Positions 18,494 to 32,894 of a DNA stretch of 64,000 nt are shown piece by piece; the stretch's first letter is position 1, and the number at the start of each line of letters is the position of its first letter. The stretch spans positions 186,001 to 250,000 of the forward strand of contig CAIXAE010000008.1 in NCBI GenBank assembly GCA_903917345.1, in the 5' to 3' direction. Source of the stretch: an uncultured Methylococcaceae bacterium (GTDB taxonomy: Bacteria > Pseudomonadota > Gammaproteobacteria > Methylococcales > Methylomonadaceae). Position numbers and translations under genes: made by a program. The notes below the pieces were generated by a model, which worked only from the letters and a program-made list of their open reading frames with translations, made no database searches and was not told where the DNA came from.

Positions 18494-21400
18494 ATGAAGT
18501 TAGAGAAAATCAAACTTTCGGGGTTTAAATCGTTTGTTGACCCTACTGTTATTCCTATTAATGGTAATTTAACGGCTATAGTTGGGCCTAACGGTTGCGG
18601 CAAGTCTAATATCATTGACGCGGTGAGATGGGTCATGGGTGAAAGTTCTGCTAAGCATCTGCGTGGCGGAAGTATGACTGACGTCATCTTCAACGGCTCT
18701 TCTGGGCGTAAACCCGTTAGTACGGCTTCCGTTGAGCTTATCTTCGATAATACGGATGATAAATTAGGTGGCGAGTATGCTCAATACGATTCTATATCCC
18801 TAAAAAGACAAGTGAGTCGAGACGGCCAGTCTTTATTCATGCTGAATGGTTCACGTTGCCGCAGAAAAGATATTACAGACTTGTTTTTAGGGACCGGCTT
18901 AGGCTCAAGAAGTTATGCCATTATTGAGCAAGGCACCATCTCGCGTATGGTCGAAGCTAAACCAGACGAATTAAGAGTGCATATTGAAGAAGCGGCAGGC
19001 ATCTCTAAATACAAAGAACGTCGAAGTGAGACAGAGACTCGCATGAAGCATACGCGTGAGAACTTAGAGCGCTTAGAAGACTTAAAAGATGAAGTTGAAA
19101 AACAACTCAAGCACCTGCAAAAACAATCTGAAAAAGCAGAAAAATACACAGAACTAAAGCAACAAGAGAAACATTATAAGCTTGAGTTATTAGCCATGCG
19201 TTGGAATAACTACTTCCAAACAGGTCAACAATTAGATCTTAAGCTCAAAGATGCGGCAACCGAACATAACCGGTTATTTGTTGAGTCAAGAGAAGCCGAA
19301 AAATCAATAGAAGAAAAAAGAGCCGGCTACAAAGATCAGCAAAGCCAATTTAATAAAGCCCAAGAAGCTTATTACAGTATTGTTGCTTCTGTGAGTAGCT
19401 TAGAACAAGCCATCAAACATCACGAAGTGAATCATGCTGAAACGCTCAATGATATTGAACGCACTAAACAACAAGCACAACAATATCTAATACAACTTGA
19501 ATCAGACTTATTAGCTTTAGATGAGATAAAAGAAACACTTATTGAGACTGAAGAAAATCTAGAAGTAACCGAAGAAAAACTAGAGCATTTATTAGAAATA
19601 CAGCAAGAGAACCATCAACAAAAGGCTGCTTGGCAATTGGAATGGGAATCTTATCGATCACATTCTTCAAGCAATAAAGAGCTTGCTGAAGTGAATAAAG
19701 TCAAAATCAATCAAATCGAAAATCAACTTCGCCAACTGCAAATCCGTCAGGATAAACTTCAAACAGAGCGAAATGAATTAAACGCGATCCAAATTCAGAC
19801 AGAATTAGATACGCTCGATGCAGATATTGAAATTATTAATTTTCAGCGTGATGACTATCAAGCACAACTAGAACAACTCCATCATCAAATCAAAGACCAA
19901 CGTCTAGAAATAAAACAGCTGCATGATTATTTGCACAGCAGACGCACCGAAAGTCAAAACTTAAAAGGGAAAATCACCTCAATAGAACTGTTGCAGCAAC
20001 ATGCGATGGGTAAAGATAATAAAAACCTCAGCGCTTGGCTTAGTTCTACCGGCTTATCCAATAAACAACGCTTAGCTGAATTTATACAAGTAGAAAACGG
20101 TTGGGATACGGCTGTTGAATTAGTATTGAATAGTTATTTAGAAGCTATTTGTATCGATAATATTAATGATTTAGCCTTTCGTCTGGTCGAGCTAGAGAAT
20201 GAATCTATCACCTTATTTGAAACCGACACTAAAGCGACTATAAATCAAATAGATATTGACCCATCTAAAACTAGTTTATTGAGTAAAGTTAATGCCCCTA
20301 GTGACATTAGCTCCCTATTAAGCGGTATTTATTGTGCCGCTGATCAGGAAACAGCCAGAGCTATTGCCATTAACTGTAAAGCGCATGAATCCGTCATTAC
20401 ACCCGATGGCACTTGGTTAGGACCTAACTGGTTAAAAATAACGCATGCAAAAGACAATAAAATCGGTGTTTTACAGCGCGAAAAAGATTTACGCGAACAC
20501 AAAGCACGTCTAGAGCAAATTACTGAAGAAATACTGACATTTGAAGAACAACTTTCTACCATTGAAGTGGCTCTAAAAGAGGCTGAGCTGTTGCGTGAAT
20601 CCATTCAGCAACAAGACAACAAATTAGGGGCAGAACTCTCCACAAAAAGCGCTGAGTTTAGTGCCTACAAAACGCGATGGGAACATCAACAACGTCGTTT
20701 AGAAGTTGTTGCAAATGATTTAAATGATATTCTCAGAGAAAGTAACGAGTACACTGAAAATATTGCAGAAGCCAAACTGCTTCAAGAAGAAGCGGAGTCT
20801 GTACTTGAACAACAAGATGAAATCAAAACTCAGTTAGAAGACCGTCAGCAACACATACGAAATCAGCATCATAATACCGAAGCAACTATTAATGAGCATA
20901 GACAATTAACCTATAGTCTAAAAGCCAAGAAAGATGCGTTAAAAGCATCGGAAACAGCTAATATGACTCAAATTGAGCGTCTACGCCTGCAACATCATCA
21001 AGCTATTGAATGGTTAAATACTTTAGAGAGCAAATTACAACAGACGCTAAGTCCACTAGATACTGAAAAGACTCAATTAGCTGAACAAATCGTTGAGAAA
21101 GATTTACTAGAAAAGAAACTACTCGCACAAAGAGAAATTCAAGCGACTATAGAAGCAGAAATTACGGAATATTCTGAAACTTATACACGTGCTCAAAGAG
21201 CATTAGAAAAACAGAAAGAATTACTGGATGAAATCCGCTTTGAGTATCAAGAATCTAAAGTTCGACAACAAACCATAACAGAACAACTTAAAGAATTTGA
21301 AGCAGACCCAGAACATATATTAGCATCATTATCTGAACAAGCCGATGAAACGCAATGGAAAAATAGAGTCGATGATTTAACAGTACAAATAGAAAGACTA

Positions 21401-22011
21401 GGTACTATTAACCTAACGGCTATCGAAGAATACAAAACCCAATCAGAACGCATGAACTTCTTAAATGAACAGCATGCTGATTTGATTGAAGCGCTCAATA
21501 TACTCGATCAAGCCATCAATAAAATTGATAAAGAAAGTAGACTGCGTTTTAAAGAGACTTTCGATAAAATAAACGCCGGTCTACAAGAGAAATTCCCAAA
21601 ATTATTTGGTGGCGGACAAGCATATCTGGAACTAACCGAGCAAGATTTGTTAGAATCAGGTGTAAATATTATCGCCAGACCTCCAGGCAAGCGTAATAGC
21701 TCTATTCACTTGCTATCAGGGGGTGAAAAAGCACTTACGGCAGTTGCCTTAGTATTTTCAATTTTTGAATTAAATCCAGCCCCATTCTGCTTATTAGATG
21801 AAGTAGATGCGCCTCTGGATGACGCTAACGTAGGGCGTTTTTCAAAGATGGTAGAAGAAATGTCTAAATCGGTACAATTTTTGTATATTTCACATAACAA
21901 GGTCACCATGGAAATAGCAAAACAATTAGCCGGTGTTACGATGAAAGAACCGGGTGTGTCCCGAATGGTTGCAGTTGATATTGAAGAAGCAATAAACCTA
22001 GCGGAAATCTA

Positions 22012-22012
<1 letters not shown>
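18494..22012 (+). CDS. smc: Chromosome segregation protein SMC
   Basis: This 1172-residue condensin ATPase compacts and separates sister chromosomes. It has the N-terminal Walker A GPNGCGKSNIIDAVRW (near residue 32), two long coiled coils, a hinge at about residues 500-650, and a C-terminal ABC head with signature LSGGEKALTA and Walker B CLLDEVDAPLDDAN. Start and length are normal. Its stop overlaps the zipA start as TAATG, the usual gammaproteobacterial smc-zipA-ligA order. ScpA/ScpB are not in the window. Confidence 0.97.
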
Positions 22013-24769
<2,757 letters not shown>

Positions 24770-24774
24770 TCAGC

Positions 24775-24812
24775 AAAGGTATTAATCCAATCTCATGGAT
24801 TAATACCTTTTT
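24775..24812. terminator. Bidirectional terminator between ligA and the lipoprotein gene
   Basis: A perfect 15-bp stem (AAAGGTATTAATCCA with its complement) and a 6-nt loop are flanked by a T run on the plus side. It lies 5 bp after the ligA stop and just after the convergent lipoprotein stop. Confidence 0.9.
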
Positions 24813-24819
24813 CTAGAAA

Positions 24820-25230
24820 CTAGGGCTTAATAAAACAGCTTTTTTCTGCTGACGCCTCTGCTTCTTTTAAACGCGAACGTAAGTCTTTTGATTGAGCAGG
24901 ATCTCTAAACACTGCACCTGCATCACCAGTTTGGCCTTTGCTTAAATAAGTGAATGTTTTGGCAGATTCATAATCACTAAAGCTCAACTTTTCAGCGATC
25001 TTATCAATCTTGCAGCCACATGCATATTGATTAATGTAATTAAGCCCGCCGTGCTGAGCTACACAATTTAATACATATTCAACACGATCACGGGTTGGAT
25101 AATCATTAACGATGGTCGTTGTTGTTTCAACGGGGGCTGATTCGACTGTTTTTTCTGGTACAGTAGTACAACCACTTAATAAAACCATTAACGTACTGCC
25201 TACAACAGCCCTAAAATAATTATTTCTCAT
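24820..25230 (-). CDS. Small lipoprotein of unknown function
   Basis: This 136-residue protein has a lipoprotein signal with lipobox LLSGC (Cys 21), so it is predicted to be lipidated and periplasmic. A Thr/Glu-rich linker and a compact domain follow. Further cysteines occur at LNCVAQ, YACGCK and near the C-terminus (KSCF), which could form disulfides. I do not recognise the family. It is divergent from mobA and bounded by a strong terminator. Confidence 0.75.
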   Translation of the reverse strand: MRNNYFRAVVGSTLMVLLSGCTTVPEKTVESAPVETTTTIVNDYPTRDRVEYVLNCVAQHGGLNYINQYACGCKIDKIAEKLSFSDYESAKTFTYLSKGQTGDAGAVFRDPAQSKDLRSRLKEAEASAEKSCFIKP

Positions 25231-25337
25231 AGGTAATTCTTCATCCTTTTAAATAAAACATAACGTACACGTTAAAATACAATGGCCTCATTTTAACTGA
25301 AAAATTCTTTATTGCTCTACTAATGTAAATCATCAGC

Positions 25338-25943
25338 ATGATATCGAAACAAACTACTTTAGCGGGTGTCATCCTAGCAGGTGGCCAAGCAAGACGCATG
25401 GATAATGCCGATAAAGGCCTAGTCAACTTAAACGATAAACCTCTTGTTAGCTACATCATTAGCGCGCTTAGCCAAGTGGTTGATAATATTTATATCAGTG
25501 CAAATCGCAATGTCAAAAGCTACGAGAATTTGGGATACCCCGTCATCACAGATCAAACCCAAGATTTCTCTGGCCCTTTAGCGGGCATCCTAAGTGCCAT
25601 GCATACAACGCAAGCTGATATTTTACTGGTTGTACCCTGTGATTCACCTTTAATTAAAGCGCAGCACTTACAACAACTACTCAACACTCTTAGCATTAAA
25701 GAGATAGACGCTACCGTTGCGTTTGACGGAGAAAGATTACATCCAGTCTTTTTGGCTCTCAATACCGCATTAAAAGATAGTTTGGCGATCTATTTAGCCA
25801 GTGGCGAACGCAAAGTAGAAACTTGGTTAAAACAACAACGCTGGGGAATCACAGACCTCAGTGATGATAAGGCCGTGTTCACCAACATTAATACCTATGA
25901 AGAACTCGCCACCCTCGAGGCGCAATTAAAACTATACCAATAA
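25338..25943 (+). CDS. mobA: Molybdenum cofactor guanylyltransferase
   Basis: This 201-residue enzyme attaches GMP to molybdopterin to make the bis-MGD cofactor. Its nucleotide-binding N-terminus reads VILAGGQARRM and DKGLV (residues 11-30). The metal-binding segment VPCDSPLI lies near residue 98 and HPVFLAL near residue 135. It implies that a DMSO-reductase-family molybdoenzyme is encoded elsewhere. Its stop lies 4 bp from the end of the convergent penicillin-binding protein gene. Confidence 0.92.
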   Translation: MISKQTTLAGVILAGGQARRMDNADKGLVNLNDKPLVSYIISALSQVVDNIYISANRNVKSYENLGYPVITDQTQDFSGPLAGILSAMHTTQADILLVVPCDSPLIKAQHLQQLLNTLSIKEIDATVAFDGERLHPVFLALNTALKDSLAIYLASGERKVETWLKQQRWGITDLSDDKAVFTNINTYEELATLEAQLKLYQ

Positions 25944-25947
25944 AGAC

Positions 25948-28900
25948 CTAACGCGCTGTATTGGGCGTTGGTGCCGTTGGGTAATGATAATAACGGCTTG
26001 CATTTTCACTTTTGGGTGCCGTCGCAGGGTTACTGTTTGGCGCTAGAACTGGGGATGCCGCTGATGGTTTAGCAACAACAGCCGACTGACTCACTACTGG
26101 ATTCCCAGCCCCCGTCGGTTTATTGACAACAATATTAGTCGGTACTTTAGGCACCAGCTTAATATCAAGCTTTTGCGGTATTACAGGGCTACCCACTTTC
26201 TCAATAGGTTTCACAACAAGGGGTTGTATCGACTTAGATTGTTGTACTGCACCGTTTTGCACTGGCTTAGGAATCACCTGACCGCTAATAACAGGCGTCT
26301 GTGGTGTTTTAGGTGATGGAATGACAGGGACTTTCTGTGTTCCGCTCGGCGGCATTGTAACCTGTGGCTGTTGAATCGCTTTAACGGTTACTGGCGCAGT
26401 AACAGGAGCAATTAACTTATTAACCGGTTTATCTAGCGTAGAAGGCTGAACAATTTTTTGAACCGGCTTTTCTATGCCCGTCTGTACCGGTTTATTCGGA
26501 GCCGTTACTGGGGGCGCAGCGATTGTTTTTGTTATTTCTTTAACAACAGCTGAAACAGAGGCTTGCACTTTTGTAATGGGTTTATCTGCAGTTACAGCGT
26601 TTATGGGTGCAGGCGCTTTAACTGGAGTAGTTACCGGTTTTTCAGGTGTCAAAGGCTTTACAGTTTGGACTGGATTGGGTGGTGTTACGGGTTTATCAAC
26701 AGAAACAGGTTTTTCAATGACTGGATCAACCGGTGTGACTATTTTAGGTTGTATAACGGTAGGCTCAACATTAAGTTGAGTCGAAATGACCGACACATTA
26801 TTACCTGTATTTTTATCTAATGGATTAGAAAGCTTCACCGGGATCGTATTATTAATTAAAGGTGATAAAACTGGCTTTAAGAACTTAACAATCTGTACCG
26901 GTAAAGAACTGGTAAAGTGATACTGCCCTGCATTATCTCCTTCTACATAAGCCGTGATAACACCAAAATAGCGTTCACCTATAAAGAACGTAAACGTAGC
27001 GGCTCGACTGATAAATTTAGATTCAACCACTTCACCATCTGCACTCATAGATTGCTTACGATGATCACCCGTACCTGTTTTGCCACCGACAGAAAGCGGT
27101 ACACCGTCAACATTAGCATATACATTATTAAGTCGAATGGCCGTACCCCCGGCTACAACACCAACTAAAGCACCCCGCGCAGCCTTTGCTATTTCCGGAG
27201 CAAAAATACGTTCGCCTTGATCAACACCTTTCTTAAGAATGGTTTCGTATGGCGTCCCTTCCGCATAGTGCAAACTTTCGAATCGCACGACGGGCATTTT
27301 TACGCCGTCATTAACCACAATACCCATTAAATCCGCTAATGCCGCGGGTCGATCGCCCGATGCACCGATCGATGTCGCATACGACGGGGTTAATTCTTCA
27401 AAGGGATACCCTACCCGTTTCCAGGCCGCATGGATCTTATTAAACGCCTCTTCTTCTAAAAGTGTCATGATCCGTTGTTGTTGCGCAGCGTGTCGATTAT
27501 TCTTAAATAACCATCGATACACTTGTTGACGTGGCTCGGTACTCGCCGCCACCGCTTCTTTAAACGTAGCACCCGGGTGTTGCGTTAAATAGCCGACTAA
27601 CCATAATTCTAAAGGATGAATCTTAGTAATATAGCCTTGGTCTTGTAGATCAAATTTATCGATAGAATATTTATTGTATAAATCATAAACATCTTCACCT
27701 GATAACTCAGCTTTATCTAAATGCTTATTCAGAAATGCACTTAGAGCCATTTCATCCGCTTCGGGATTAACGGCTCTAAATAACATCGTAAAACGTGACG
27801 CCTTAGTAAAAACTCGCTTAGTCAACATATCCAATGCTTCAGCGGGCGTTTTACCTTCATAGCGCACATAAAAACGATGCAAGAATTCTTGCCCTTCATT
27901 ATCAGCAAACTTCTGCAAATACTCTTGTCTCTTAGGACTGTCTTCGCTGTCTAACCAACGGGCAATGCCTTCCGGTTTATAAAGATGATGATAAACAATT
28001 TCACGCATCAATCGTATAAACACCAAGTTAACAGAATCTCTCAAGGCATCCCGAATAGACATGATTTTACTGTCTTCATCAGAAGTAAAATTATTAAAGT
28101 GATGTAAACCGCCGCCGGTAAAAAAGTACTCACCTGGATTGGCTGAATAAGGCTTATTCAAAGCATTATTTAATAATTCTTCCAGTCCGATCTTTGGCGA
28201 TTTAATCAACTGACCAATAACCCAATGCGTTAAATCGTCTTTCGGATGTATTTCAATTTGACTCAATGCCTGACTAGAAAAGCCTTTATGCTGTTGGTAA
28301 ACCTCGGTGACTAACTCCAGGTAATGCACCATGGTTCTAAACTTAGACGTTGACCCTAAGTCAATGCGGATCCCTTCATTAATGTCTAAAGGTTGATCAA
28401 AATTATCTGTTTGAATGCGTAGTAAATTGCCCGCCTTACTCTTCTCGAATAACATCAAGCTATAAACAATCGGTTTAAGATTAGTCGTCTCATTCAACAT
28501 TCTAAAACCCATAATGCCTGCATTACGGGCTTCTTCAGGTTGACTTAACTTCTTTAACGCATGCATAACAGATTGTTGTGTAGCAAAATCAAGCGTACTC
28601 TTAACCGTTAAATCTAAACGATCTAAATCATAATTCGATTTGATACCCAGCGTATTAGCCAGTCTTGCTCTCAGTACGTTTTGCGTTTTTTTCTCAGAAT
28701 AAAACGGCGTCGGCATAGTATCTATAACAGACGGTCTAACACTGTTAGCTTTTAAGGCGGCATCTCTTAGTGCATTAGTAATAATGCCCTGTTTTGCCAT
28801 AACCCCTAAGTACTTATCAGTTAAGCGTTGTAAGGCGTCGTAACCTTTACCCAAGAGATAAGAAGGCCGTCTTTGCGATAAAAATATACTTAAAACTTGT

Positions 28901-29871
28901 CTATAGGCAACCGCTTGTTTTTGAGTAATACGCTTGGGTGGCTTAATCGCATCCGCACTTAATAAACGATTAATCTCATTCATATCCGCACCAAACCAAG
29001 CGGATAAACCATCGCCCAAGCCATGAATTTCACCCAATTTTGCCGTGGCCGCTAAAGGCATTGAGTTGAGATAAGATAAAGCAATTTCTTGACGCATCGC
29101 CCGTGTATCAGGCCCCATCATATAAGCACGTAAAGACGCCGTACCCATTTGACGGAACTTATCTACCACACCGTTAGTGTAACCGTTCTTAGAATGGCGA
29201 TACTTTTCTAACTGAGTGGCTAAGGTACTTCCGCCCGGTACCGCTTTAGTCGCGCCCATCTTATGGGCCATTAATTGAATACCCGCAAACCCTAACCTAT
29301 CCCATTCGATAGCAGGGTTTACAGTCACATTGTCTTTACCTAACAACTCCCGGTTTTCAATGTATAACAAAGTATCCATGATAACGGGCGGTACCGAATT
29401 AAAATCGGGGTAACCATAGGCAGGATAAATCGCATTAAAGATCACTTGATCCGATTTATCAGTAATACGTAAACCGGCTTGAGCTTTTTCATGATAAATA
29501 TTGAACAGACCATAATCTGCCAACTCAGTCATCATGGGCGAGAAAGTCGACTGAGAGGTAATGTGATAACCCGTTTTTTCTAAGCGTTTAATCACTTCAG
29601 GCAATAAGGTATAGCCTAGGCGTTGATCGTATGGACCGTATTCAGGATAGCGAATGGAAGTACTGGGGCCTTTGTTTAACGTAAAACCCAGTTGTTGCGT
29701 AATGGAAGAAAGATATTTAGCCTGAAACTTTGATGTTTTGACTTCATCATGTATTAACTTGCCAATCGTAATACAGACGATAAGACCCACGACTATGTTG
29801 TACAAAGTCAAATTGCGATACAGACGATTGCTCGGTTTTTTACCTCTAGGAACAGGACGCCGGCTGCTCAT
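25948..29871 (-). CDS. Very large class A penicillin-binding protein with proline-rich tail
   Basis: This 1307-residue protein has a cytoplasmic Arg/Lys-rich start and one membrane helix (about residues 22-40). A GT51 glycosyltransferase domain follows, with ENRELL at 172-177 where the catalytic Glu is expected, and GGSTLATQ at 213-220. The transpeptidase domain has S507-T-S-K510, S613-V-N615 and KTG near residue 932. It should polymerise and crosslink peptidoglycan in the periplasm. The last 250-270 residues are low complexity, with many KPV-type units rich in Pro, Val, Thr and Lys. The glycosyltransferase motifs differ from the common EDxxFxxH and GGSTITQQ forms, and the protein is much longer than PBP1A/1B. 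Confidence 0.85.
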   Translation of the reverse strand: MSSRRPVPRGKKPSNRLYRNLTLYNIVVGLIVCITIGKLIHDEVKTSKFQAKYLSSITQQLGFTLNKGPSTSIRYPEYGPYDQRLGYTLLPEVIKRLEKTGYHITSQSTFSPMMTELADYGLFNIYHEKAQAGLRITDKSDQVIFNAIYPAYGYPDFNSVPPVIMDTLLYIENRELLGKDNVTVNPAIEWDRLGFAGIQLMAHKMGATKAVPGGSTLATQLEKYRHSKNGYTNGVVDKFRQMGTASLRAYMMGPDTRAMRQEIALSYLNSMPLAATAKLGEIHGLGDGLSAWFGADMNEINRLLSADAIKPPKRITQKQAVAYRQVLSIFLSQRRPSYLLGKGYDALQRLTDKYLGVMAKQGIITNALRDAALKANSVRPSVIDTMPTPFYSEKKTQNVLRARLANTLGIKSNYDLDRLDLTVKSTLDFATQQSVMHALKKLSQPEEARNAGIMGFRMLNETTNLKPIVYSLMLFEKSKAGNLLRIQTDNFDQPLDINEGIRIDLGSTSKFRTMVHYLELVTEVYQQHKGFSSQALSQIEIHPKDDLTHWVIGQLIKSPKIGLEELLNNALNKPYSANPGEYFFTGGGLHHFNNFTSDEDSKIMSIRDALRDSVNLVFIRLMREIVYHHLYKPEGIARWLDSEDSPKRQEYLQKFADNEGQEFLHRFYVRYEGKTPAEALDMLTKRVFTKASRFTMLFRAVNPEADEMALSAFLNKHLDKAELSGEDVYDLYNKYSIDKFDLQDQGYITKIHPLELWLVGYLTQHPGATFKEAVAASTEPRQQVYRWLFKNNRHAAQQQRIMTLLEEEAFNKIHAAWKRVGYPFEELTPSYATSIGASGDRPAALADLMGIVVNDGVKMPVVRFESLHYAEGTPYETILKKGVDQGERIFAPEIAKAARGALVGVVAGGTAIRLNNVYANVDGVPLSVGGKTGTGDHRKQSMSADGEVVESKFISRAATFTFFIGERYFGVITAYVEGDNAGQYHFTSSLPVQIVKFLKPVLSPLINNTIPVKLSNPLDKNTGNNVSVISTQLNVEPTVIQPKIVTPVDPVIEKPVSVDKPVTPPNPVQTVKPLTPEKPVTTPVKAPAPINAVTADKPITKVQASVSAVVKEITKTIAAPPVTAPNKPVQTGIEKPVQKIVQPSTLDKPVNKLIAPVTAPVTVKAIQQPQVTMPPSGTQKVPVIPSPKTPQTPVISGQVIPKPVQNGAVQQSKSIQPLVVKPIEKVGSPVIPQKLDIKLVPKVPTNIVVNKPTGAGNPVVSQSAVVAKPSAASPVLAPNSNPATAPKSENASRYYHYPTAPTPNTAR
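26000..26800 (-). repeat. Low-complexity KPV-rich coding segment of the penicillin-binding protein
   Basis: This segment encodes the Pro/Val/Thr/Lys-rich C-terminal tail with degenerate short repeats of the type (D/E)KPV(x)n. There are no exact long tandem units, so it looks like a diverged repeat tail that may reach through or bind the wall. Confidence 0.6.
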
Positions 29872-30059
29872 AATTAGAATTTAATAATCTCAAGTAACAT
29901 CCCACGGCTTAAAGTCTGCATTTTCGATATTTAATTAGGATGTTGGCGATGGTTAAAATGAGAATAAGTGGTAACACTATTAGCTATAGGTTAATTATAG
30001 CAAACTCTAATAATAAAAATGAGCGTCTATTCGTCATTAATACCCAGAATTTCAGATCT

Positions 30060-30884
30060 TTAAGCATCAAACTCGATTTCGTAACCCGTATATTTTCGAA
30101 TATTGATAACACCGGTATCTAAAAGTAAATATTGCCCCTTAATTCCTTGAAGAACACCAGCTACATCGGGGTCATTATCCATATTAAAAGATTTAACTTT
30201 AACGGGATAGTGATCTACGGGATAGTCGATCGTTACGACGGCTTCGTCCGTTAATAAAGTAATATCCTCCGGCGAGTAAGATTGCAGTAAGGCATCGATA
30301 TCGGCTTGGCATATCTTTACTAACTCATCACGTTTAGCGACTAAATTGATAGCTTCCGCCTGACCTTTTAACATCTGCTGCCAACTGGTTTTATCACTGA
30401 TATGTTTCGCGAATATAACCTCAATCAAGCCAGAGAGTTTTCGACTAGACACTTTAAAAATGGGTAAGGCTTGGACTGCACCTTGATCTATCCAACGGGT
30501 GGGCACTTGCGTATGACGCGTGATACCAACCTTAATACCACTGGAATTTGCTAAATAAATGTAATGCGGCTGAAAACAAAACATCTCACCCCATTGCGGT
30601 TCCCTACACGTACCCGCCGCATAGTGACACGTTTCAGGTTTCATAATGCACATATCGCATTGTGCTAGCTTAATAAAACAGGGATAACAAAAGCCCTGGC
30701 TAAAGCTCTTCTTAGTCGGTTTGTTGCATTCAATACAGGTAATTCGGCCGGTATACTTAAAGCTAATCGGCTGCCCTATTAAGGCGTTTAAATCAACAAA
30801 CTCATCACCGATCGGTAACTGGTACTGCGCCCGCGCATTAACTAACTGGGTGCGCATTTTTTTTAAAGATCCCCGCATCGTCAT
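30060..30884 (-). CDS. DUF2797 family protein
   Basis: This 274-residue protein matches the DUF2797 pattern. A cysteine-rich N-terminal half has CIECNKPTKKS, FCYPCF, CDMCIMKPETCHY and GTCREPQWGE, so it is a probable metal-binding region. A beta segment with YLANSSGIKVGITRH follows near residue 135, then an RWIDQGA motif. Family function is unknown to me. The ATG at 30884 has AGGACAGGA directly upstream and lies 7 bp after the hemF stop, so the two are probably co-transcribed. Confidence 0.8.
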   Translation of the reverse strand: MTMRGSLKKMRTQLVNARAQYQLPIGDEFVDLNALIGQPISFKYTGRITCIECNKPTKKSFSQGFCYPCFIKLAQCDMCIMKPETCHYAAGTCREPQWGEMFCFQPHYIYLANSSGIKVGITRHTQVPTRWIDQGAVQALPIFKVSSRKLSGLIEVIFAKHISDKTSWQQMLKGQAEAINLVAKRDELVKICQADIDALLQSYSPEDITLLTDEAVVTIDYPVDHYPVKVKSFNMDNDPDVAGVLQGIKGQYLLLDTGVINIRKYTGYEIEFDA

Positions 30885-30891
30885 TCCTGTC

Positions 30892-31971
<1,080 letters not shown>

Positions 31972-31989
31972 CTAAGTGAACTCAAACCC

Positions 31990-32880
31990 ATGACTTTTCC
32001 TACTATTGAATCCTTTGTACGTGATGCGCCATTAGTCAGATTACAACGTCTACCTGGCAATACTAGCAACGTCATCTTAGCCAAAATGGAAGGCAACAAT
32101 CCAGCGGGCTCCGTTAAAGATTTACCTGCCTTAAGCATGATTAAACGCGCAGAAGCTCGAGGTGAGATTAAACCCGGTGATCGATTAATCGAAGCCACCA
32201 GTGGCAATACAGGGATCGCATTAGCGATGGTAGCGGCCATTAAAGGTTACAAAATGACCTTAATTATGCCCGATAACATGAGTGACGAACGCAAAGCCTC
32301 TATGAAAGCCTATGGTGCAGAAATCATCCTTACACCCGCAGCGGGCAGTATGGAAGCGGCCATTGATTTAGCACGTAAAATGGAATCAGAAGGCCAAGGT
32401 AGAATTCTAGATCAATTTGCAAACCCCGATAACCCACTAGCGCATTATGAAAGCACAGGTCCCGAGATCTGGCATGATACGCAAGGCAAAGTGACACACT
32501 TTGTCAGTTCTATGGGGACTACCGGTACCATCATGGGCACCTCTCGATACCTAAAAGAACAAAATACAGGGATACAAATTATTGGTGTTCAACCAGAAGG
32601 TGATTCCAAAATTCCGGGCATCAGACGTTGGCCCAAAGAATATTTACCCAAGATATATCAACCCGAACGCGTTGATAAAATTATTGATATCGATCAACAC
32701 ACAGCAGAAAGCACCACGCGCGCCTTAGCGGTCCAAGAAGGTATATTTGCCGGTGTTTCATCCGGTGGCGCTGTTGCAGCCGCACTTAAATTATCAGAAA
32801 CAGTAGAAAACGCCGTGATCGTGGTGATTATTTGCGATCGAGGTGATCGTTACTTATCAACCGGCCTATTTCCCGCATAA
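31990..32880 (+). CDS. cysM: Cysteine synthase B (PLP-dependent)
   Basis: This 296-residue enzyme makes cysteine from O-acetylserine and sulfide (or thiosulfate in CysM). The PLP lysine is in NPAGSVKD near residue 42, followed by Leu where Arg is usual (KDLP rather than KDRP). EATSGNTGIA (PLP phosphate/substrate loop) is near residue 69, and GTTGTIMG and GVSSGGAV follow. The CysM-type segment IPGIRRWPKEYLP near residue 210 separates it from CysK. It complements the sulfite reductase at the left edge of the window. Confidence 0.93.
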   Translation: MTFPTIESFVRDAPLVRLQRLPGNTSNVILAKMEGNNPAGSVKDLPALSMIKRAEARGEIKPGDRLIEATSGNTGIALAMVAAIKGYKMTLIMPDNMSDERKASMKAYGAEIILTPAAGSMEAAIDLARKMESEGQGRILDQFANPDNPLAHYESTGPEIWHDTQGKVTHFVSSMGTTGTIMGTSRYLKEQNTGIQIIGVQPEGDSKIPGIRRWPKEYLPKIYQPERVDKIIDIDQHTAESTTRALAVQEGIFAGVSSGGAVAAALKLSETVENAVIVVIICDRGDRYLSTGLFPA

Positions 32881-32894
32881 CACTAAGAACACGC

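Noticed and set aside
18913-21909. Several 60-90 codon frames antisense to smc
   Set aside because: All lie inside the well-supported smc coding sequence and show no family features.
26474-26820. Open frames on the plus strand opposite the PBP proline-rich tail
   Set aside because: They are antisense shadows of the repetitive KPV coding segment, with no ribosome site and a biased composition that mirrors the tail.
29940-30122. A 60-codon plus-strand frame upstream of the PBP gene
   Set aside because: It overlaps the DUF2797 3' end in antisense, has no family similarity that I can see, and the region is AT-rich promoter-type sequence.
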